From NCBI RefSeq assembly GCF_000718635.1, contig NZ_JOBF01000001.1, positions 496,001 through 560,000 on the forward strand: a DNA stretch of 64,000 nt, written 5' to 3'. The position numbers and the translations under genes were made by a program. The DNA is from Streptomyces varsoviensis. Its GTDB lineage: Bacteria > Actinomycetota > Actinomycetes > Streptomycetales > Streptomycetaceae. This document shows positions 16,102 through 23,828 of this stretch, one piece after another (position 1 is the first letter of the stretch; each line of letters begins with the position of its first letter). The notes beneath the pieces were generated by a model, which was not told the DNA's origin, searched no databases, and saw only the letters and a list, made by a program, of their open reading frames with translations.

Positions 16102-17349
16102 GTGAGCGTGAGGGAAATGCGCCGGTTCCGGCGCGATCCGCTGGGATACATCGAAGAGCGTGCGCGGCGGAGTCGGAGCGAGGTGTTCCGGCTCCCATGG
16201 GGCGCCTGGTGTGTGAGAGACACCGAGTTGGCGCTCACGGTGCTGCGAGACCCGGAGTTCCATGGCGGTATGTCCAGCTTCTTCGGGGAGATGCTGCCCT
16301 CGCGTGCCGCTCAGATCGACGTAGGCCGTGCCGTGCGGAACGTGATGCGAGCGCATCTGCCCGCCTACCGCCGGCGCCTGGCCGAGGCGGCGGCCGGGCT
16401 CGGAACGGTCAGCCAGTGGCCCGCGGCGGGGCCGACCCTGATGTACCGGTGCACGGCGGAGGCGTTGCTGCACCCCGCCGCCCCCTCGCCCCTGCGGCGC
16501 CGGCTGGCACAGGCCGTATCGGCGGGGCTGACCGCCCGGCAACCGCACATGTGGCAGCGCGCGCGGGTGGAAATGGTGCGCCCCAAGCTGCTGGCCGGGA
16601 TCACCGATCACGTACGGAGCCGCCGCGCCGAGGGCCCCGTGCGGGGCGAGCCGCGGGACGTGCTGGACGCCGTGCTCCGGGCCGGTCCCCGGGAGCTTTC
16701 CGACCGGGCCGTGACGGATCTGTACGTGCTGCTGTTCCAGTCGATCGTGGGCAACGTCGGCTATGCGGTGGCGTGGTCGCTCCTGCTGGCCTGCCTTCGC
16801 CATCCGGCCGGCCCGCCCTGGCCGTGGCCCACCGATTGGCTGGTCCGCGAGGCGGGGCGGCACCGCCCGTTCGTCTGGATGGTGGGCCGGCCGGCCCCTC
16901 GCCCGCTCGAATTCCGCGGCATGTCGTTCCCCGCGGGCGCGATCCTGTCGGTCAGCCCTTACCTGCTGCACCATGACCCGCGGCGCTGGGACCGCCCCGA
17001 ATTGTTCCGGCCCGAACGCTGGGGCGGCGCCCCGGGGGAGCGAGGCGGGCGAGGTGGGCGACGTGAACGAGGCGAGCAAAGCGGGCGAGTCGAGCGAGGT
17101 GAGCACGGCGAACAAGGCCCCTATCTCCCCTTCGGCACCGGCCCGTTCATCTGCGCCGGAGCGGCCGTCGCGCACAGCATGACCACCGAGGCGGTCATCG
17201 CCCTCGCTCAGGACGCGCAGCTCAGCGTCAGCGGCGGCGATGACCGGCCCGTCGTGGCCGGCGCCGTGCTCCCCCGCCCGTTCACCCTGCGCCGCGCCCT
17301 CAAGCCCTCCTCCAGGACCGTTGCCGAGACCGTTGGTGAAGGGAGGTGA
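16102..17349 (+). CDS. atypical cytochrome P450 next to a small Trp-rich peptide gene
   Basis: A haem-thiolate protein of about 415 residues. The haem loop is FGTGPFICAG (Cys351) and the K-helix ExxR is E250-AGR253. Two features are unusual. The I-helix reads QSIVGNVGYAVAWSLLL, lacking the acid-Thr pair used for O2 activation. The region between I and K helices is about 25 residues short, so the J helix seems reduced. A 25-residue Arg/Gly/Glu-rich insert precedes the haem loop. The GTG at 16102 with GGAAGGG six bases upstream is preferred; TTG 16027 and GTG 16054 or 16057 are alternatives. The stop lies five bases before a 23-codon ORF, suggesting the P450 may modify that peptide. Confidence 0.82.
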   Translation: MSVREMRRFRRDPLGYIEERARRSRSEVFRLPWGAWCVRDTELALTVLRDPEFHGGMSSFFGEMLPSRAAQIDVGRAVRNVMRAHLPAYRRRLAEAAAGLGTVSQWPAAGPTLMYRCTAEALLHPAAPSPLRRRLAQAVSAGLTARQPHMWQRARVEMVRPKLLAGITDHVRSRRAEGPVRGEPRDVLDAVLRAGPRELSDRAVTDLYVLLFQSIVGNVGYAVAWSLLLACLRHPAGPPWPWPTDWLVREAGRHRPFVWMVGRPAPRPLEFRGMSFPAGAILSVSPYLLHHDPRRWDRPELFRPERWGGAPGERGGRGGRRERGEQSGRVERGEHGEQGPYLPFGTGPFICAGAAVAHSMTTEAVIALAQDAQLSVSGGDDRPVVAGAVLPRPFTLRRALKPSSRTVAETVGEGR

Positions 17350-17354
17350 ACGCC

Positions 17355-17426
17355 ATGCTCGCCGCTATCCGACGCATCATCCGGAACAAGCCCGCCAGTT
17401 TCTGGGAGCCGGACGTCTGGCTCTAG
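17355..17426 (+). CDS. candidate RiPP precursor peptide (23 aa) for the adjacent P450
   Basis: A short ORF starting at ATG 17355 with a strong ribosome binding site (GGGAGGTGA) that overlaps the P450 stop. The peptide has a basic, amphipathic N-terminal part MLAAIRRIIRNKPA, then a Ser and the aromatic tail FWEPDVWL. A short basic leader plus an aromatic C-terminal core beside a lone P450 is the layout of P450-crosslinked ribosomal peptides such as atropopeptides (tryptorubin type) and biarylitides. The aromatic Phe and two Trp are plausible crosslink sites. Being downstream of the P450 rather than upstream is less usual. No protease, transporter or methyltransferase lies next to it. Assignment as a precursor is inference. 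Confidence 0.6.
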   Translation: MLAAIRRIIRNKPASFWEPDVWL

Positions 17427-17443
17427 GGTTCCTGGCCCGCCTT

Positions 17444-17482
17444 GGCGGCTCGTACGCCGTGGTCACTGGCGTACGAGCCGCC
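17444..17482. terminator. strong hairpin after the P450-peptide pair
   Basis: Perfect 15-base arms, GGCGGCTCGTACGCC (17444-17458) and GGCGTACGAGCCGCC (17468-17482), around a 9-base loop. It lies 17 bases after the peptide stop and before the convergent LacI gene. No T-run follows, as usual in Streptomyces. It defines the 3' end of the P450-peptide transcript. Confidence 0.8.
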
Positions 17483-17640
17483 GTCGCGCCCCGGAGCGGG
17501 GAGGCTGACGGGGCCGGGCCGGCCGGACCGGCGGGTCGGCCGGAGTGGCAGGCCGAGCCGGTTGGCCGTTCGAGCGGCGGTACAGCAAGGTTTTACATCG
17601 TTGGAAGAAGGCCGTAAAGGCATTCGACGCGCCTTTCGGT

Positions 17641-18654
17641 TCAGCGGCGGCCAAGGGTGCTCTCGCGCTCGATCAGGCGGTATTCGGGGGTCAGCCTGCG
17701 TCCCGTGCGCTCCTCGGGACGCTCCAGTCGGTGCAGCAGCGACCGTACGGCGAGCCGGGCGATCGCGGGCTTGTCGGGCGAGATCGTGGTCAGCGTGACC
17801 GCGCCGAACCGGCCCTCCGCGATGTCGTCGAAGCCGACCACCGCCACGTCCCACGGCACCCTGAGGCCCCGTTCGTGCAGCACCCGCATCGCGCCGATCG
17901 CCACCAGGTCGTTGTACGCGAACACGGCGTCCGGGCGGACCCCCGAGTCCAGTATCCGGGCCATCGCGTAGGCGCCGTCGTCCCGGTCCCAGCCGGTGGT
18001 CTCGCCGACCAGCTCGTCCGGCGCCGGCAGCCCCGCCGCGGTCAACTCCGCGCGCCACCCGTCCAGTCGCAGGTGCGCGGGGCGGTTCGCCGAGTCGGTG
18101 CGGGCGCCGAGGTAGACGATCCGGGTACGGCCGCGGCCCAGCAGGTGGCGCACCGCGGTGCGGGCGGCGGCGACGTTGTCGATGGCGATGTGGTCGTACG
18201 GCAGGTCGTACTCGCGCTCGCCGAGCAGCACCAGCGGTACGTCGCCGTCTCTGCCGCCCAGGTCCTCGGCCTCCAGCTCCAGCGGGCTCAGAATGAGCCC
18301 GTCTATCACCCGCTCCCGGAACCCCTGGCTGACCAGGATCTCCTGCTCGCGGTCGCCCTGGGTGTGGTCGAGGAGCACCGTGACGTCGTGTTCCGCGGCC
18401 GCGTCGATCACGGCTCCCGCGAGTTCGGCGAAGTAGGGGTTGCCCAGTTCGGGTACGGCGAGCGCGATGATGCCCGTACGGCCTTTGCGCAGGTGGCGGG
18501 CGGCCAGGTTGGGGCGGTAGCCGAGTTCGTCGATGGTGCGCTGGACGCGGCTGCGCATCGCCGGGGTCACATGCGGGTGGTTGTTCACGACGTTCGACAC
18601 GGTCTTGATCGAGACGCCGGCGTGCTCCGCGACATCCTTGAGACTCACCCGCAC
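17641..18654 (-). CDS. LacI-family transcriptional regulator
   Basis: A 337-residue sugar-responsive repressor. The HTH (SLKDVAEHAGVSIKTVSNVVNNHPHVTPAMRSRVQRTIDELGYRPN) includes the hinge helix with NLAARHLRKGRTG. A periplasmic-binding-protein-like domain follows, with GLILSPLELE, YNDLVAIGAMRVLHERGLRVP and GFDDIAEGRFGAVTLTTI. It is divergent from the secreted GH2 glycosidase, so it probably represses that gene until a sugar released from its substrate is present. Confidence 0.93.
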   Translation of the reverse strand: MRVSLKDVAEHAGVSIKTVSNVVNNHPHVTPAMRSRVQRTIDELGYRPNLAARHLRKGRTGIIALAVPELGNPYFAELAGAVIDAAAEHDVTVLLDHTQGDREQEILVSQGFRERVIDGLILSPLELEAEDLGGRDGDVPLVLLGEREYDLPYDHIAIDNVAAARTAVRHLLGRGRTRIVYLGARTDSANRPAHLRLDGWRAELTAAGLPAPDELVGETTGWDRDDGAYAMARILDSGVRPDAVFAYNDLVAIGAMRVLHERGLRVPWDVAVVGFDDIAEGRFGAVTLTTISPDKPAIARLAVRSLLHRLERPEERTGRRLTPEYRLIERESTLGRR

Positions 18655-18755
18655 TGAACCTCCTTCGGCTCGGCACGCCCGTCCGTCGGGCGTGCTCGTC
18701 GCGGCCCTGGACAGCGCGCCGGATCACGTGCTGTCATGCCAACTGTCGCTCTTTT

Positions 18756-18763
18756 CAACGTTG
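18756..18763. promoter_or_regulatory. CAACGTTG palindrome in the LacI-GH2 spacer
   Basis: CAACGTTG is a perfect palindrome roughly midway between the divergent LacI and GH2 starts, followed by TGTACGTAC. LacI-family operators usually have a central CG dyad, so this is the best operator candidate in the spacer. Confidence 0.4.
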
Positions 18764-18854
18764 TACGTACCCAGAAGAGTTGTACCGACTTGAGCGGCGA
18801 GCCGCCACCCTTCCTCACCGCGTCCGGCGGACGCGTTCCCCTACAGGAGGATTT

Positions 18855-21569
18855 GTGCGCACCAGACCCCTCAGACGAACCGGCCGACATCTGGCCCTGC
18901 TCCTCACCGCGGCCCTCGGACTCACGGCGCTCACCGCGGTCCCAGCCGCCACGGCCGACACGGCTGACACGGCCGCCCCGGCCACTGGGATGAACGGGCA
19001 CGCCGGATCGAACGGTCACGCCGGATCGAATGGACAAGACGGGCTGAACGGACACGTCGGACCGCACGGGAACGTCGTGCCGCATGGGCTCAAGGGCGAG
19101 TACTACACGCAATCCGCCCCCGGAGCGTTCGACTTCGGCACGTTGAAGGCGACAGGGTTCGATCCGAACCTCGACTTCGGCAGCCTCGAATCCCGGCTGC
19201 AGACCGCCACGGGCCAGTCGGACAACGCCAGTGTGCGCTGGACCGGGAAGCTCGTGCCGGAGACATCCGGTGCGACAACGTTTTCCATCATCGGGGACAA
19301 CGGCTTCCGGCTGTGGGTGGGCGGAAAGCTCGTCATAGACCACTGGGTCGACGACTGGGACAGGGAACAGACGGCGAAGCCGGTGGAGTTGACGGCCGGC
19401 CAGGCGGTCGACATCAAGGTCGAGTACTTCGAGCACGTCGGCGGCTCCAATCTGCACCTGCGGTGGACCGAGCCCGGCCGGCAGAAGAGGGCCATCCCGT
19501 CGTCGGCGTTCCGGCTGCCCGACGACTGGAAGTACGACGGAGCCATCGGCACGACCGTGCTCGGCGACGGGCGGACCCTGAAGCTCGACTTCGCGCAGAA
19601 GATCGGCAGGGTGCCTGGTGAGGTGAACGGCCATGTCTCGGCGGTGATCGGCGGGTCCAAGTGGCCGCTGAGCAAGGTCAGGAGGGACCCGAAGGACCCG
19701 CACGGCCTGCTGGTCGGGCTGAAGGAGCCCGTCGTCGGCAACAAGAACGGCGACGCCCCGGGCATCGTCGACGTGACGTACGACGGGAAGGGCGGCCTGG
19801 CCGGATCGGACGGCGCCGCCGTCGGCCGCTTCTGGTCGAGTGGGCCCAACCACTCCACGTACGAACTGAGCACGCCGTGGGGCGACAAGGTGACCCCCGC
19901 GAACGCGCACCGCGAGTACCCGCGCCCGCAGCTCGCCCGGTCCAAGTGGCAGAACCTCAACGGGACGTGGGAGTTCGCCGCGGCCAAGGCGGGCGACGCC
20001 GTACCGGCGGGCCAGCGGCTCGGCGAGAAGATACTGGTGCCGTACCCGGTGGAGTCGCAGCTCTCCGGGATCGAGCGCCACGAGGACCGCATGTGGTACC
20101 GGCGCACCTTCACGGTTCCCGCGAACTGGAAGGTCGGCCGCGGCCAGCGGCTCCAACTCAACTTCGGGGCCGTCGACTGGCAGGCGCGGGTCTACGTGAA
20201 CGGCCGGCAGGTCGCCGATCACAAGGGCGGCTACGACAAGTTCAGCGCCGACATCACGGACGCGCTGAAGCCGGGGCGCACCCAGGAACTCATCGTCGGC
20301 GTGTACGACCCGACCGACGCGAGGGGCGGCGAGAACCCGCCGATGGGCAAGCAGCGCCTCGACCCCAGCGGCATCTGGTACACACCGTCCTCCGGGATCT
20401 GGCAGACCGTGTGGATGGAGCCCGTCGCGGCCGACCACGTCTCCGACCTGAAGCTCACGCCCGACGCGAACGGCAAGCTGACCATCGAGACCAGGGGCGT
20501 ACGCGACGGCCTTCCCGTCACCGCCACCGCGTACGCCGGACGGCACAAGGTCGGCACCGTCAAGGGCCGGTCGGGGAGCCCGCTCGAACTGAAGATCTCC
20601 AAGCCCCACCTGTGGACACCGGACGACCCCTACCTCTACGACCTCAAGGTGAGCGTCGGCGGGGACCGCGTCCGCAGCTACTTCGGCATGCGCTCGATCT
20701 CCGTGCAGCGGGTGGACGGCACCCCGCGCACCATGCTGAACGGGCAGCCCGTCTTCCTGATGGCCACCCTGGACCAGGGGTTCTGGCCCGACGGGCTGCA
20801 CACCGCGCCGAGCGACAAGGCCCTCGCGTACGACCTGAAGATGCACAAGCGGCTGGGGTTCAACTCCGTCCGCAAGCACATCAAGATCGAGCCGGACCGG
20901 TGGTTCTACTGGGCCGACCGGCTCGGGCTGCTCGTATGGCAGGACATGCCGGCGATGGCGGCCGGGGTGAACCCGAGCGCGGCGGCGCGCGCCGAGTACG
21001 AGCGTGAGATGAAGACGATGATCGACCAGCACTACAACCACCCCTCGGTCGCCATGTGGGTCACGTTCAACGAGGGCTGGGGGCAGTACGACGAGGCCCG
21101 CATCGCCGACCAGGCCAAGGCCTGGGACCCGACCCGGCTCATCAACTCGATGTCCGGGATCAACCTCGGGGCCGACGGCGGTACGGGCGACATCATGGAC
21201 GAGCACGGCTACCCCAGCCCCGCGCTGCCGCCGCACCCGGACGGCAAGCGGGCCCTGGTCGCGGGCGAGTACGGGGGGCTCGGACTCGGCGTCCCCGGGC
21301 ACGCGTGGTCCGTACAGCAGTCGTACGTGGACGTGGACCCCGCCACGTACACGGATGACTACCTCCGCAAGCTGAACGAGGTACGGGCCCTGGTCTGCAA
21401 GGGTGGCAACGGCGCCGTCTACACGCAGATATCCGACGTGGAGGGCGAGTTGAACGGCCTCGTCACCTACGACCGCCGGGTCGTGAAGCCCGATGTGAAG
21501 CGGGTGCACGACGCGCAGCGGGCCCTCATCCGGGACGCTTCGCGGGATCGGCCCGCGGGGTGTGCGTGA
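18855..21569 (+). CDS. secreted GH2-family glycoside hydrolase with PA14 domain
   Basis: A 904-residue exported glycosidase. The GTG at 18855 follows AGGAGG and begins an Arg-rich signal peptide ending near AVPAATA. A Gly/Asn/His-rich linker leads to a PA14 carbohydrate-binding module (GLKGEYYT to about residue 210). Then come a sugar-binding jelly roll (NLNGTWEFAAAKAG), an Ig-like domain and the TIM barrel. The acid/base Glu is in WVTFNEGWGQYDE and the nucleophile Glu in VAGEYGGLG. GH2 covers beta-galactosidase, beta-mannosidase and beta-glucuronidase activities, and I cannot choose. The divergent LacI gene likely controls it. Confidence 0.92.
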   Translation: MRTRPLRRTGRHLALLLTAALGLTALTAVPAATADTADTAAPATGMNGHAGSNGHAGSNGQDGLNGHVGPHGNVVPHGLKGEYYTQSAPGAFDFGTLKATGFDPNLDFGSLESRLQTATGQSDNASVRWTGKLVPETSGATTFSIIGDNGFRLWVGGKLVIDHWVDDWDREQTAKPVELTAGQAVDIKVEYFEHVGGSNLHLRWTEPGRQKRAIPSSAFRLPDDWKYDGAIGTTVLGDGRTLKLDFAQKIGRVPGEVNGHVSAVIGGSKWPLSKVRRDPKDPHGLLVGLKEPVVGNKNGDAPGIVDVTYDGKGGLAGSDGAAVGRFWSSGPNHSTYELSTPWGDKVTPANAHREYPRPQLARSKWQNLNGTWEFAAAKAGDAVPAGQRLGEKILVPYPVESQLSGIERHEDRMWYRRTFTVPANWKVGRGQRLQLNFGAVDWQARVYVNGRQVADHKGGYDKFSADITDALKPGRTQELIVGVYDPTDARGGENPPMGKQRLDPSGIWYTPSSGIWQTVWMEPVAADHVSDLKLTPDANGKLTIETRGVRDGLPVTATAYAGRHKVGTVKGRSGSPLELKISKPHLWTPDDPYLYDLKVSVGGDRVRSYFGMRSISVQRVDGTPRTMLNGQPVFLMATLDQGFWPDGLHTAPSDKALAYDLKMHKRLGFNSVRKHIKIEPDRWFYWADRLGLLVWQDMPAMAAGVNPSAAARAEYEREMKTMIDQHYNHPSVAMWVTFNEGWGQYDEARIADQAKAWDPTRLINSMSGINLGADGGTGDIMDEHGYPSPALPPHPDGKRALVAGEYGGLGLGVPGHAWSVQQSYVDVDPATYTDDYLRKLNEVRALVCKGGNGAVYTQISDVEGELNGLVTYDRRVVKPDVKRVHDAQRALIRDASRDRPAGCA

Positions 21570-21663
21570 GGCGGTGGTCCGATGGTCGGCGGTCGGTGGC
21601 CCTGAAGTGGTGATCTGACCGCGGTGTGAAGAGGGGAGGGGTGGCCGGCCGCTCGCCATGGGC

Positions 21664-21678
21664 GGAGGGCCGCCCTCC
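21664..21678. terminator. short hairpin between convergent genes
   Basis: GGAGGG and CCCTCC pair around a CCG loop in the 130-base spacer between the GH2 and MDR stops. Short and without a T-run, so only a tentative terminator. Confidence 0.35.
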
Positions 21679-21698
21679 CTGGCGTCACCGCGACGGGG

Positions 21699-22628
21699 TC
21701 AGAGCGTGAGGACGAGCTTGCCCCGGAGGTGGCCGTCGTCGAGCACTCGGTGCGCGTCGGCGACGCGCTCGAACGGGAACGTCTCCTGCACATGGACCCG
21801 GAGCCGCCCCTGCTCGACGAGGTCGACCAGAGCGCGCAGGCCGACGGGGTCGGGGTCGACGGCGATGCCGCTGAAGCGCATGCCGGCGGCCTCGTACCGG
21901 GCGATGAGCCGCGCGTTCTCCTCGGCGACCGCCGTGACCAGGTGGCCGCCCGGGCGGAGTACCGCGAGCGACCGCTCGGCGGTGTCGCCGCCGAGCGTGT
22001 CGAGCACGACGTCGACATCGCGGACCGCCTCGGCGAAGTCGACGGCCGTGTAGTCGATCACCTCGTCGGCGCCGAACCCCTCCACGAACTCGCGCTTGCT
22101 CCCGCTCGCGGTCGCGAAGACGTACGCGCCGAGCGCCTTCGCGATCTGGATCGCGACGTGTCCGACCCCGCCACCGCCGCCGTGGATCAGGACGCGGTCG
22201 CCCTCGGACACGCCGGCGAGGTCCACGAGGCCCTGCCACGCCGTCAGCCCGACGACAGGCAGCGCCGCCGCCTCGACGTGCGAGAGCGACGCCGGCTTGC
22301 GTATCAGGTGCAGCGCCGGCGCCGCGACGGCCTCGGCGTACGCGCTCGCCGCCCGCGGGAACAGCGGCATCCCGAACACCTCGTCGCCGGGCCGGAACCG
22401 CCACGTCCGCGGCGCCTGACCGACCACGCCGCTGATGTCCCAGCCGAGGACGAATGGCGGCCGGCCGAGCAGCGGGAACTCACCGGCGCGCAGCCGCGCC
22501 TCCAGCGGGTTCAGGCCGATCGCCTTGACGTGGACGAGGACCTCGGTGGGCAGGGGCTCGGGCTCCGGCGCGTCCACGATGGTGAGCACTTCGGGGCCGC
22601 CGAAGGACTGTTGGGTGATGACTCGCAT
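21699..22628 (-). CDS. MDR-family quinone oxidoreductase-like protein
   Basis: A 309-residue zinc-independent medium-chain reductase (MRVITQQSFGGPEVLTIVDAP at the start; nucleotide motif VLIHGGGGGVGHVAIQIAKALGAYVFATAS; C-terminal HLRGKLVLTL). It is divergent from an HxlR-family regulator with a conserved N-terminal Cys. This pairing matches the quinone- or electrophile-sensing QorR and YodB systems. A role in detoxifying quinones or similar electrophiles is inferred. Confidence 0.9.
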   Translation of the reverse strand: MRVITQQSFGGPEVLTIVDAPEPEPLPTEVLVHVKAIGLNPLEARLRAGEFPLLGRPPFVLGWDISGVVGQAPRTWRFRPGDEVFGMPLFPRAASAYAEAVAAPALHLIRKPASLSHVEAAALPVVGLTAWQGLVDLAGVSEGDRVLIHGGGGGVGHVAIQIAKALGAYVFATASGSKREFVEGFGADEVIDYTAVDFAEAVRDVDVVLDTLGGDTAERSLAVLRPGGHLVTAVAEENARLIARYEAAGMRFSGIAVDPDPVGLRALVDLVEQGRLRVHVQETFPFERVADAHRVLDDGHLRGKLVLTL

Positions 22629-22700
22629 GGCTTTCCTGGCTTTCGAAAGGGTGCGAAGGGCTTCGCGCGGGGGGAATCGGTGGGGAGAACCCCACGCTAC

Positions 22701-22715
22701 GTTTCCGATAGGAAC
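22701..22715. promoter_or_regulatory. operator candidate in the MDR-HxlR spacer
   Basis: GTTTCC-GATA-GGAAC, an imperfect dyad, lies about 20 bases upstream of the HxlR start and 70 bases from the MDR start. Its place in the divergent spacer makes it the best candidate for the HxlR protein. Confidence 0.4.
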
Positions 22716-22735
22716 CCGCAGGTACCGTTGGCGCC

Positions 22736-23140
22736 ATGAGCGGTTTCGGTCCCGGCGACCCCTTCCTCGCCGACTGCCCGGCGCGTATGGCAGTCGAGTT
22801 GATCGCCGACAAGTGGACGGTGGCCGTGCTCTACGGCCTCAGCAGGGGCCCCGTGCGCCATGGCGAGCTGATCGAGGTGATCGGCGGCATCTCGCGCAAG
22901 ATGCTGACCCAGACGCTCCGCCGTCTGGCCGATCACGGCCTCGTCCGCCGGCACGCCTACGCCGAGGTGCCGCCCCGCGTCGAGTACGAACTCACTCCGC
23001 TCGGGGAAACGCTGATCGAGCCGATCCACATGCTGACCGAATGGGCGATGGCCAACGGCGACGCGGTGCTCGACGCACTCGACGCGGCGGCCCCCGAATC
23101 GGCCGTCCCCGATCCGGCCGTCCGCGGTCGTCGTCCGTAG
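22736..23140 (+). CDS. HxlR/DUF24-family regulator, probable redox or quinone sensor
   Basis: A 134-residue winged-helix protein. The region CPARMAVELIADKWTVAVLYGLSRGPVRHGELIEVIGGISRKMLTQTLRRLADHGLV is the HxlR core. Cys14, just before helix 1, matches the conserved Cys that senses quinones and disulfide stress in YodB and QorR. The extra C-terminal 30 residues are Ala/Pro-rich. It is divergent from the MDR oxidoreductase, its likely target. Confidence 0.88.
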   Translation: MSGFGPGDPFLADCPARMAVELIADKWTVAVLYGLSRGPVRHGELIEVIGGISRKMLTQTLRRLADHGLVRRHAYAEVPPRVEYELTPLGETLIEPIHMLTEWAMANGDAVLDALDAAAPESAVPDPAVRGRRP

Positions 23141-23191
23141 CGGCCCGCTGCGTAGGGGTGAGAATCCGCGCCGCGGGCCGCGAGGCGCGCT

Positions 23192-23671
23192 ATGAACACG
23201 AGCATGGAACAGTACGACAAACGCGGCACATGCGACAAAGGTGTGGCCCGGCGCTTCCTGGAGGAGACCCAGGACCGCAACCGCGAAGCCGCCTACGCCG
23301 AGCTGTGCACCGCCGACTACCTTGAGCACGATCCGTCCATGCCGCGGAAGACGGTGGGCCTGGCCGAGGCCACGCAGGTGTACCGCGAGCTGATCGCGGC
23401 CTTCGGGCTCCGGCACACGGCGGAGAGCCTGATCGCCGAGGGCGACCTGGCCAGCGCGCGGTTCACCGTGCGCGGCCGCCACACCGGCGAATACCAGGGA
23501 AATCCGCCGAGCGGCAGAAGCTTCGAGGCCACCGGCCAGATCACCCTGCGATTTGACGAGGGAAAGATCGCCGAGACCTGGATCAACTGGGACCTGCCCG
23601 GTGCCTTGGAACAGCTCCGACCTGGCCCGGGGGAGGCCGACACACCCTCGATTGGGCGGGAGCGACCGTAA
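23192..23671 (+). CDS. SnoaL-like polyketide-cyclase-fold protein
   Basis: A 159-residue NTF2/SnoaL-like protein. The helix region GVARRFLEETQDRNREAAYAELCTADYLEHDPSMP and the strands SARFTVRGRHTGEY, SGRSFEATGQITLRFDEGKIAETWINWD match the SnoaL ester-cyclase family, whose many members have no fixed function. Two nearby ATGs (23192 and 23204) are possible starts. It follows the HxlR gene by 51 bases in the same direction, so it may share that transcript. No polyketide genes are adjacent. Confidence 0.8.
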   Translation: MNTSMEQYDKRGTCDKGVARRFLEETQDRNREAAYAELCTADYLEHDPSMPRKTVGLAEATQVYRELIAAFGLRHTAESLIAEGDLASARFTVRGRHTGEYQGNPPSGRSFEATGQITLRFDEGKIAETWINWDLPGALEQLRPGPGEADTPSIGRERP

Positions 23672-23673
23672 TC

Positions 23674-23723
23674 GAGGGCTGAGGAGGGCTGAGGAGGGCT
23701 GAGGAGGGCTGGGGAGGGCTGGC
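23674..23723. repeat. 10-bp tandem repeat GAGGGCTGAG
   Basis: Five adjacent 10-base units (GAGGGCTGAG, the last two with GG variants) immediately after the SnoaL-like stop. Function unknown. Confidence 0.7.
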
Positions 23724-23828
23724 GAGGCGCGCGGTTTCGCGATCGTACGGGCGTACGGGCGGGGGCCACGAGAGTGGCACGGGCCCGCTGCCTGTTTGGG
23801 AAGCCATGGCGGAGGTCACTCGGGAATC

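Noticed and set aside
18645..21659. Open frame of about 1000 codons antisense to the GH2 gene
   Set aside because: It mirrors the codon pattern of the GH2 gene, gives Val/Arg/Gly/Leu-rich sequence without any domain, and is typical of the reverse frame of high-GC genes.
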